From JAZGBC01 sp036444495 (lineage in GTDB: Bacteria > Pseudomonadota > Alphaproteobacteria > Kiloniellales > J153): DNA of 29,725 nt. Both the position numbers and the translations under genes were made by a program. Under the pieces are notes generated by a model. That model saw only the letters and a list, made by a program, of their open reading frames with translations. It was not told the DNA's origin and did no database searches. The stretch is from NCBI GenBank assembly GCA_036444495.1, contig JAZGBC010000128.1:1-29725 (forward strand). Direction: 5' to 3'. Positions 24,456 to 29,290 of the stretch are shown in pieces; position 1 is the stretch's first letter; each line of letters begins with the position of its first letter.

Positions 24456-25834
24456 GGGCCCTCGGTCTCCGCGTCCATCTGCGCGCCCAGGCCGCGCATG
24501 ACCTCGGCGAAGCCGGGGAAGCTCGTGTCGATGGGTCCGGCGTCGTCCAGCGTGACGGGCTGCTCGGAAACCAGCCCGAGCACCAGGAAGCTCATGGCGA
24601 TGCGGTGGTCGAGCCGGCTTTCGATCCTGGCCCCGCCCGGCGGCCGCCCGCCCGTGCCGTGGACCACCAGGCTGTCCTCGCCCTCCTCGACCTCGACGCC
24701 GCAGGCCGCCAGGCCCGCCGCCATGGCGGCCAGGCGGTCGCTCTCCTTGACCCGGAGCTCGCCCAGGCCCCGCATCACGGTAGTGCCCTCGGCGCAGGCC
24801 GCGGCCACGGCCAGGATGGGATATTCGTCGATCATGGAAGCTGCGCGTTCGGCCGGCACCTCCACGCCCTGGAGCCTGGCGCCGGTCACGACCAGATCGG
24901 CGACCGGCTCACCCGCCTCCTCGCGCTGGTTTTCCCGGCGCAGGGTCGCGCCCATCTCTTCGAGCGTCTCATAGAGCCCCGTGCGATGCGGGTTGAGGCC
25001 GACCCCGGGTATCCGAACCTCGGAGCCCGGCAGCAGCAGGGCGGCGGTCACCGCGAAGGCCGCGGAAGAGGGATCGGCCGGAACCTCGAGGGCCCGGGCG
25101 GCGAGTTCGGGCTGGCCGGTGAGGGTGATGGCGCGCCCCTCCTCGCTGTCCGCGACGGCGATCTCGGCCCCGAAATGGCCGAGCATCAATTCGCTGTGGT
25201 CGCGCGTGGGGCGGGGCTCGATCACCGTGGTCTTGCCGGGCGCGTTCAGGCCGGCCAGGAGGATCGCGGATTTCACCTGGGCCGAGGCGACCGGCAGGCG
25301 GTAGCGGATCGGCAGGGGAGTTCCCGTCCCGATCACGGTGAGCGGCAGGCGGCCGCCGTTCGCCGCGATCACCCGGGCCCCCATCTCCTCGAGGGGAGCT
25401 ATGACCCGGCCCATGGGCCGGGCCCGCAGGCTGGCGTCTCCGGTCATGATACCGGTTACCGGGTGCCCGGCCAGGAGCCCCATGATAAGGCGTGCCCCGG
25501 TGCCCGAGTTGCCCATGTCCAGCACCCCGGCGGGCTCCGTCAGGCCGCCGATGCCCCGGCCCCAGACATGCCAGAGCCCGGTCTCGTCACGCTCCACCTC
25601 CGCCCCCATGGCCCGCATGGCCTGGGCGGTGCGCAGCACGTCGTCGCCTTCCAGCAGGCCCCCGATCCGGGTTTCGCCCACGGCGAGCGCGCCCATGATC
25701 AGGGCGCGGTGGGAGATGGACTTGTCGCCCGGCACGTGGGCCGTGCCATGAAGGGCGTCGGTTGGCCTTGCGGTGAGTGCTTGCACGAGGATTCGGGCCG
25801 GGCCTGTTGGTCGGGGAGATAACGTCTCTATCAT
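24452..25834 (-). CDS. aroA: 3-phosphoshikimate 1-carboxyvinyltransferase (EPSP synthase, class II-like)
   Basis: AroA transfers enolpyruvyl from PEP to shikimate-3-phosphate, the step inhibited by glyphosate. The roughly 460-residue protein has GDKSISHRA, SAQVKSA, RDHSE and NPHR, the motif set of class II enzymes such as Agrobacterium CP4, and SMIDEYPILAVAAA plus ELRVKESDRL. At the position where CP4 has Ala100 (GNAATG) this protein has Gly (GNSGTG, Gly codon 25502-25504), the residue found in sensitive enzymes. The start is uncertain: ATG 25834 is chosen; an in-frame ATG at 25858 would add 8 residues. It heads the aroA-cmk-rpsA run and diverges from the FYDLN-acid gene. Confidence 0.95.
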   Translation of the reverse strand: MIETLSPRPTGPARILVQALTARPTDALHGTAHVPGDKSISHRALIMGALAVGETRIGGLLEGDDVLRTAQAMRAMGAEVERDETGLWHVWGRGIGGLTEPAGVLDMGNSGTGARLIMGLLAGHPVTGIMTGDASLRARPMGRVIAPLEEMGARVIAANGGRLPLTVIGTGTPLPIRYRLPVASAQVKSAILLAGLNAPGKTTVIEPRPTRDHSELMLGHFGAEIAVADSEEGRAITLTGQPELAARALEVPADPSSAAFAVTAALLLPGSEVRIPGVGLNPHRTGLYETLEEMGATLRRENQREEAGEPVADLVVTGARLQGVEVPAERAASMIDEYPILAVAAACAEGTTVMRGLGELRVKESDRLAAMAAGLAACGVEVEEGEDSLVVHGTGGRPPGGARIESRLDHRIAMSFLVLGLVSEQPVTLDDAGPIDTSFPGFAEVMRGLGAQMDAETEGP

Positions 25835-25880
25835 AGCGCGTCGAGAGGGCAAGGGCATGCCCCGGTCCGTGAATTACCTT

Positions 25881-25909
25881 TTGACAGGGCGCGCCGAACA
25901 TGGCAATTG
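25881..25909 (+). promoter_or_regulatory. Candidate promoter for the FYDLN-acid gene
   Basis: A perfect -35 hexamer TTGACA (25881-25886) lies 66 bp upstream of the chosen GTG start. The expected -10 position (25904-25909, CAATTG) is a poor match, so only the -35 is convincing. It sits between divergent aroA and the FYDLN-acid gene. Confidence 0.35.
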
Positions 25910-25951
25910 GCTCGCCCTGTGGCGCGCGCTCAGCATTGTGGAGGACTGCAG

Positions 25952-26344
25952 GTGGTCAAAGCGGAATGGGGCACCAAGCGTATCTGCCAGAGTTGCGCGA
26001 CCAAGTTCTACGATCTTCGCCGTCAGCCGATCGCCTGCCCCGAATGCGGCAAAACCTTCGATCCCGAAGCGCTGCTCAAGTCTCGCCGCAGCCGCCCGGC
26101 GCCGGCCAAGCGGGCGGCGCCGGCGAAGCAGCCGGCCCTAGCCACCGGTGGGAAGGATGATAAGGCGTTGGGTGGGGACCCGGATACCGATCTTGGCAAG
26201 GAGGGCGGCGACCTGGCCGAGGGTGCCGAGGCTGCCGATGCCAACGATGACGATGATTCGGTAGTCAAGAACGCCCCGGAACTGGGCGGGGACGACGAGG
26301 ACATAGCGGAGGTCGTGGTCACCAGAGACAGCAAAGAGGACTGA
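25952..26344 (+). CDS. FYDLN-acid domain protein (TIGR02300 family)
   Basis: A 130-residue protein of an alphaproteobacterial family of unknown function. The N-terminus carries a four-cysteine zinc-ribbon-like pair (ICQSC, Cys12 and Cys15; CPECGK, Cys29 and Cys32) around the family motif FYDL at 19-22; here the residue after FYDL is Arg, where the family name implies Asn. A basic Arg/Lys/Ala linker follows, then a long acidic tail rich in Asp and Glu (after about residue 65). Start GTG at 25952 has a good ribosome site GGAGG (25940-25944); an in-frame upstream ATG at 25907 is less well placed. Its position between aroA (divergent) and tRNA-Ala is the usual one for this family. A role in transcription or translation is often guessed but unproven. 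Confidence 0.85.
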   Translation: MVKAEWGTKRICQSCATKFYDLRRQPIACPECGKTFDPEALLKSRRSRPAPAKRAAPAKQPALATGGKDDKALGGDPDTDLGKEGGDLAEGAEAADANDDDDSVVKNAPELGGDDEDIAEVVVTRDSKED

Positions 26345-26375
26345 CAGGCCGCCCCGGCCCGCTGCGATTTTTCAC

Positions 26376-26404
26376 TTGCGCGGATGGGGCCGCCTACCTA
26401 ACTT
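26376..26404 (+). promoter_or_regulatory. Candidate promoter for tRNA-Ala
   Basis: TTGCGC (26376-26381) and TAACTT (26399-26404) are separated by 17 bp; predicted start is near 26411, about 33 bp upstream of the mature tRNA. A T-run just upstream of the -35 (26368-26372) may add strength. GC-rich sequence follows the -10. Confidence 0.4.
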
Positions 26405-26443
26405 CCGCCCCGTCGTCGAACCGGCGAGACCTGTGCGATCCGT

Positions 26444-26519
<76 letters not shown>

Positions 26520-26520
26520 C

Positions 26521-26587
26521 CCTACGCTTCCGGCTTCGGGTGGCAGGCCACCCAGTGGACTGATACCCGAAGGCGCTTAGGCGTAGG
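26521..26587. repeat. Palindromic repeat containing 42-bp repeat copy 1
   Basis: Outer arms CCTACGC (26521-26527) and GCGTAGG (26581-26587), plus inner TTCGGG and CCCGAA, form a long imperfect hairpin that begins 2 bp after the tRNA CCA. The 42-bp unit at 26542-26583 recurs at 26757-26798 with 39 identical positions. Confidence 0.75.
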
Positions 26588-26590
26588 AGT

Positions 26591-26624
26591 GTCTCCCGAA
26601 GCTCCAGCAGGAGCGAAGGGAGAC
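26591..26624. repeat. Hairpin with symmetric GAA/GAA internal loop
   Basis: GTCTCCC (26591-26597) pairs with GGGAGAC (26618-26624) and GCTCC (26601-26605) with GGAGC (26610-26614); the two stems are separated by GAA on each side, and the loop is AGCA. Tandem G-A pairing across the internal loop is possible if transcribed. Confidence 0.75.
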
Positions 26625-26634
26625 TGTCGCCCGC

Positions 26635-26778
26635 GTGTGGTATGTCTATTTCTTACGCCTCTGGCTTGCCTACACCGCCGAAGCAGCCGTTTCGGCTGCG
26701 ACCTGCCTACGCGAAGCCGGGGCTCCGCCCCGGCGAAGGCAGGAGGCCGGGCGGGCGGCAGGCCACCCTGTGGACTGA
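26635..26778 (+). pseudogene. Possible remnant of a GIY-YIG nuclease N-terminus
   Basis: A 47-codon frame from GTG 26635 begins VWYVYFLRL, which resembles the first strand of small GIY-YIG endonuclease-like proteins (COG2827 type, commonly starting WYVYILR). After about nine residues the reading runs into the hairpin repeats and no YIG, catalytic Arg or Glu motif follows before TGA at 26776-26778. This looks like the start of such a gene cut short by repeat sequence, but the match is only a few residues and could be chance. No complete GIY-YIG gene is in the window. Confidence 0.35.
26683..26743. repeat. Two adjacent perfect hairpins
   Basis: GCAGCCG (26683-26689) and CGGCTGC (26693-26699) form a 7-bp stem with loop TTT. 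GCCGGGGC (26716-26723) and GCCCCGGC (26727-26734) form an 8-bp stem with loop TCC, bracketed by outer arms CCTGCC (26702-26707) and GGCAGG (26738-26743). These are REP-like in form. Confidence 0.75.
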
Positions 26779-26798
26779 CCCCCGAAGGCGCTTAGGCG
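26757..26798. repeat. 42-bp direct repeat, copy 2
   Basis: This copy matches 26542-26583 at 39 of 42 positions and in the same orientation; the differences are one A/T change and a TA/CC change. The 173-bp stretch between the copies contains the hairpins and the GIY-YIG-like start. Confidence 0.8.
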
Positions 26799-27135
26799 GA
26801 CGGAGACAGGTTCGCTCCATACTGCCCGCATCGCCAATTCAAACTGGCAATCCGTTCGCGATGAGACATGGCTTGGTCAGGATGGGTCCGCGACCGCAAG
26901 GTAAGGGTTTGTACACCATAACAACGTTGGTTCATGTTTTGTTCGACTCTCTATTATCGGCGCCGCTCCTCGAAAATCCTAACCCAAGACCGTGGTCCTC
27001 TCCGGCGCCCCGGCTATCCTGTCCATGTATTGGACCGCCCGGCCAAGATATGAATTGCATTTGATGTAATTTTCGAAGTCGATTTTCGTTAGATTCAAAT
27101 GGATTCCGGTGGCATTGATGGCACGCCATCTAACT

Positions 27136-27282
27136 GGGACAGTAGGGACAGCCAAATACTGTTCCGCCGAACGGACCGTGGCAGGCACCAAAAAATTTTC
27201 GACTGGCGATTACCCGAATCACCGGTTTTGAGTCAGGTAAAACCACCCGTATTTGGTAACCCTTTCTTAAATCTGTCCCTTT
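27136..27282. repeat. Degenerate inverted-repeat element (possible REP/RAYT-type or MITE remnant)
   Basis: GGGACAG at 27145-27151 (preceded by another TGGGACAG) is mirrored by CTGTCCC at 27273-27279. Just inside, CCAAATAC (27152-27159) is mirrored by GTATTTGG (27249-27256), and GGTTTT (27224-27229) by AAAACC (27239-27244). Read on the minus strand the right end gives AAAGGGACAGATTTAAGAAA, which resembles the GGGACAGATTTA words seen beside REP-associated transposases. No transposase gene is present. Confidence 0.5.
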
Positions 27283-27293
27283 ACACCAACTAC

Positions 27294-27322
27294 TGACGGT
27301 GGTGTCACCGTCATTGCTTTTT
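27294..27322 (+). promoter_or_regulatory. Palindrome with T-run upstream of the histone-like gene
   Basis: TGACGGTG (27294-27301) and CACCGTCA (27306-27313) form a perfect 8-bp stem with a 4-nt loop, followed by TTGCTTTTT. It resembles an intrinsic terminator or attenuator, or an operator, 31 bp upstream of the ATG at 27345. Confidence 0.5.
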
Positions 27323-27344
27323 CTGGATTTGTGAGGATTGGACT

Positions 27345-27791
27345 ATGGCCACCAAGAAGAGAAAGCGGAAGACTTCGCGTCGGGCCAAGACCCCCGCGAC
27401 GATCGCCCGCGATGTCAAGAGCGCTCAGAAGGCCGTTCGCTCTTGTCAGAAGAAGATCAACGCTGCCAAGCGCCTTGTGAAGAAGTACATGGCTGCGAAG
27501 AAGGCCGCGATGAAGAAGGTTGCCGCGAAGAAGAAGTTCCTGAAGAAGGCGAAGATTCGCGTTCTGAAGGCCAAGAAGATCGCGGCCAAGAAGAAAATCG
27601 CCAAGAAGGGCACGAGCAAGCGTCGTACGGCCAAGCGCCGCACGAGCAAGCGTCGTTCCTCCAAGCGTCACGTCGCGAAGCGTCGTACGACCAAGCGTCG
27701 TTCGGCCAAGCGTCGTGCGGGCGCCAAGCGTCGTGTCGTGCGCCGGTCTCGTCCGGCTGCGTGGCGCAACGGTGCTGCGGCGGCGATGTAA
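27345..27791 (+). CDS. Histone H1/protamine-like Lys/Arg-rich protein
   Basis: A 148-residue, extremely basic protein: by my count 38 Lys and 27 Arg (about 44 percent), only one acidic residue (Asp23) and one Cys (34). The N-terminal third (about 16-50) could form helices (TPATIARDVKSAQKAVRSCQ). Residues 45-88 are Lys/Ala-rich like histone H1 tails, and 90-124 are seven tandem pentads of the form [ST]-x-K-R-R (TSKRR, TAKRR, TSKRR, SSKRH, VAKRR, TTKRR, SAKRR), giving a protamine-like block. It probably binds DNA or RNA non-specifically; nucleoid compaction is inference. The pentad region uses CGT for Arg almost throughout, unlike the CGC/CGG of neighbours, which may reflect high expression. 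Start ATG has GAGGA at 27333-27337. An intrinsic terminator follows. Confidence 0.85.
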   Translation: MATKKRKRKTSRRAKTPATIARDVKSAQKAVRSCQKKINAAKRLVKKYMAAKKAAMKKVAAKKKFLKKAKIRVLKAKKIAAKKKIAKKGTSKRRTAKRRTSKRRSSKRHVAKRRTTKRRSAKRRAGAKRRVVRRSRPAAWRNGAAAAM

Positions 27792-27816
27792 GTCAATTTG
27801 ACTTGCGTTTCGAAGA

Positions 27817-27850
27817 AGACGGGGGCCTAACCCAGGCTCCCGTCTTTTTT
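27817..27850 (+). terminator. Intrinsic terminator after the histone-like gene
   Basis: AGACGGG (27817-27823) pairs with CCCGTCT (27839-27845), continued by a G-T wobble and GCCT/AGGC, with loop AACCC. It runs into TTTTTT (27845-27850). This is a strong rho-independent terminator and isolates the histone-like gene from hsp20. Confidence 0.9.
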
Positions 27851-27897
27851 CGTGCTGAAATGCCGGGGCGGGGCCGCCCGCCCGGCCGGGCGAGCGG

Positions 27898-27926
27898 CTT
27901 GATTGCGCCGGGAAGCGGCCCCACAT
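27898..27926 (+). promoter_or_regulatory. Sigma-32 (RpoH)-like promoter for hsp20
   Basis: CTTGATT (27898-27904) and CCCCACAT (27919-27926) are separated by 14 bp, close to the heat-shock consensus CTTGAAA ... CCCCATnT with its 13-15 bp spacing. It lies about 120 bp upstream of the hsp20 ATG. Confidence 0.6.
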
Positions 27927-27960
27927 AGATAACAGGCGGTGCCATAGCCAGAGGACCGCC

Positions 27961-28041
27961 ATGAGCCCCCGGGCGCCCGACCATGCGGGTCCGGGAACCT
28001 TCGAAACAGCAGCCCTTGCTCATGGACGAGGAGGATGCTGA
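27961..28041 (+). other. Possible 26-codon upstream reading frame in the hsp20 leader
   Basis: ATG 27961, preceded by GAGGA (27951-27955), opens 26 codons (starting MSPRAPDHAG) that end with TGA at 28039-28041, three bases before the hsp20 ATG and in the same frame. It could be a leader peptide that couples to hsp20, or chance in a structured untranslated leader. There is no recognisable sequence similarity. Confidence 0.25.
28016..28035 (+). promoter_or_regulatory. Possible ROSE-like RNA thermometer hairpin at the hsp20 ribosome site
   Basis: TTGCTC (28016-28021) can pair with GAGGA (28028-28032) across the 6-nt loop ATGGAC, leaving a bulged G as in the UUGCU/AGGA closing helix of ROSE elements. 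GAGGAGGA (28028-28035) is the ribosome site for ATG 28045. Upstream leader sequence could form further stems. Confidence 0.45.
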
Positions 28042-28044
28042 GAG

Positions 28045-28539
28045 ATGACCCGACTGTCCCTGTTCAGTAGCCCCCTGTTGCTCGGATTCGAGCAGTTCGA
28101 GCAGGCGCTCGAGCGTGTATCCAAGGCCTCGGCCGACGGTTACCCGCCTTACAATGTGGAGCAGTTAGGCGAGCACCGCCTGCGCATCTCCCTGGCTGTG
28201 GCCGGCTTCGAGGCCGGGGACTTGCAGGTCCAGATCCAGAACAACCAGCTGGTCATCCGGGGCAAGCAGGCCGAGGAGGGGGAGAAGGTCTACCTGCACC
28301 GGGGCATCGCCACCCGCCAGTTCCAGCGCAGCTTCGTGCTGGCCGACGGCATCGAGGTGACGAGCGCTTCGCTCGACAGCGGCCTGCTCCATATCGATCT
28401 GGAACGGCCGGTCAAAGAGCCTCAGGTCCGCAACATCAGGATCGAGACGGCGGCCGGGGAGGACGCCGAGGTTCCGGAGATTCAGGTCGAGGCCGAGGAT
28501 GTGGCTGAAGAGGGCCGTCAGGAGGAGAGAGCGAAATGA
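28045..28539 (+). CDS. Small heat-shock protein, Hsp20 family (IbpA-like)
   Basis: A 164-residue alpha-crystallin-type chaperone that would hold unfolding proteins for DnaK/ClpB. The N-terminus MTRLSLFSSPLLLGFEQFE and the following YPPYNVEQ are typical of IbpA-like class A proteins of alphaproteobacteria; the alpha-crystallin domain (about 35-130) includes LRISLAVAGFEAGDLQV, HRGIATRQFQRSFVLADGI and LDSGLLHIDLER. The usual IxI motif is represented weakly at NIRIE. The C-terminal tail is acidic and longer than in E. coli IbpA (137 residues). It sits behind a sigma-32-like promoter and a structured leader, and overlaps the DUF1150 gene by ATGA, the standard alphaproteobacterial pair. Confidence 0.95.
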   Translation: MTRLSLFSSPLLLGFEQFEQALERVSKASADGYPPYNVEQLGEHRLRISLAVAGFEAGDLQVQIQNNQLVIRGKQAEEGEKVYLHRGIATRQFQRSFVLADGIEVTSASLDSGLLHIDLERPVKEPQVRNIRIETAAGEDAEVPEIQVEAEDVAEEGRQEERAK

Positions 28540-28751
28540 CCCAGGTTGAACATCACTCGGAGATATCCCCCCGGGAGTTGATGCTTCTCGGGCTGGAACA
28601 GCTTGCCTACGTCAAGCCGGTCGAGGTGGATGGAAAGCGGCGCTTTGCCGTCCATGCCGCCGATGGCACGGAGATCGCGGTTCTGCGCGGACGCTCCCTC
28701 GCCTTCGCCGCCGTGCGCCAGAACGACCTCGAGCCCGTCAGCGTCCACTAA
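28536..28751 (+). CDS. DUF1150 family protein
   Basis: A 71-residue protein of a small alphaproteobacterial family (DUF1150), usually found directly after an hsp20 gene. It reads SPRELMLLGLEQLAYVKPV near the start and ends with AAVRQNDLEPVSVH. It has no membrane segment or cysteine. The ATG overlaps the hsp20 stop (ATGA), so it should be heat-induced and translated with the chaperone; a helper role is suggested only by linkage. The stop lies 51 bp from the convergent ptsN stop, with no clear terminator in between. Confidence 0.9.
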   Translation: MTQVEHHSEISPRELMLLGLEQLAYVKPVEVDGKRRFAVHAADGTEIAVLRGRSLAFAAVRQNDLEPVSVH

Positions 28752-28802
28752 TCATTCCAGGTAGTGCCATGGCCTTGCTCCTGCGCGGAGTGGGCCCGAA
28801 GC

Positions 28803-29267
28803 TCAGGCGGCGTGGCTGGCCGCCGATTCGGTGAGCAGGGCGTGCAGGGCCTCGGCGCCGTCGGTGCCCCTCAACTTCTCGCAGATCGCCCGGTCGCGCA
28901 GCAGGCGCGAGACCCGGGCCAGCGCCTTCAGGTGATCGGCGCCCGCGGACTCGGGGGCCAAGAGCACGCAGATGAGGTCGACCGGCTGCTCGTCGATGGC
29001 GTCGAAATCGATCGGCGTCTCCAGGCGGGCGAAGAGCGCATGAAGCCGGTCCAGCTCGGGCAGCTTGCCGTGCGGGATGGCGATCCCGTTGCCGACCCCC
29101 GTGGTGCCCAGGCGCTCACGTTCGATCAACACCTCGAAGATCGCCCGTTCCGGCTGCCCAGTGAGTTCGGCGGCCCGCTTGGCGAGTTTTTGAAGCGCCT
29201 GCTTCTTGCTGGTCGCCCGCAGTTTCGCCACGACGGCATTGGGACCTATCAATTCGTCGATTTCCAT
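28803..29267 (-). CDS. ptsN: Nitrogen-type PTS enzyme IIA (EIIA-Ntr)
   Basis: PtsN is the terminal phospho-acceptor of the PTS-Ntr chain (PtsP-NPr-PtsN) that regulates potassium, nitrogen and carbon functions rather than carrying sugar. The 154-residue protein has the phosphorylation motif IAIPHGKLPEL with the active His, and the surrounding GTTGVGNG and ALFARLETPIDFDAID of the family. ATG at 29267. It follows hpf by 23 bp in the usual rpoN-hpf-ptsN order; rpoN would lie beyond the window. The gene converges on DUF1150. Confidence 0.96.
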   Translation of the reverse strand: MEIDELIGPNAVVAKLRATSKKQALQKLAKRAAELTGQPERAIFEVLIERERLGTTGVGNGIAIPHGKLPELDRLHALFARLETPIDFDAIDEQPVDLICVLLAPESAGADHLKALARVSRLLRDRAICEKLRGTDGAEALHALLTESAASHAA

Positions 29268-29290
29268 AGCCGTTTCTCGATATTTCCGGC

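Larger units (their letters stand above)
26520..27344. other. 825-bp non-coding region rich in palindromes and repeats
   Basis: No convincing intact gene is present. The first part (26520-26800) is GC-rich and packed with hairpins and a repeated 42-bp unit; the second part (26810-27344) is clearly richer in A/T than the rest of the window and contains a degenerate inverted-repeat element (27136-27282) and a palindrome just before the histone-like gene. Codon-like structure is poor and the possible open frames have no recognisable domains, apart from a short GIY-YIG-like N-terminus at 26635. Confidence 0.75.

Noticed and set aside
26642..27064. 140-codon plus-strand frame after the tRNA
   Set aside because: It runs through hairpin repeats and then AT-rich sequence, has no ribosome site of note and no domain-like sequence.
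26979..27191. Short minus-strand frames in the AT-rich part of the 825-bp gap
   Set aside because: No similarity recognised, no ribosome site, and they overlap the inverted-repeat element; kept only as non-coding sequence.
28022..28048. Eight-codon frame from ATG 28022 overlapping the hsp20 start by ATGA
   Set aside because: Its ATG lies in the loop of the proposed hairpin with no ribosome site of its own; it is more simply explained as the Asp/Glu-coding reading of the purine-rich ribosome site.
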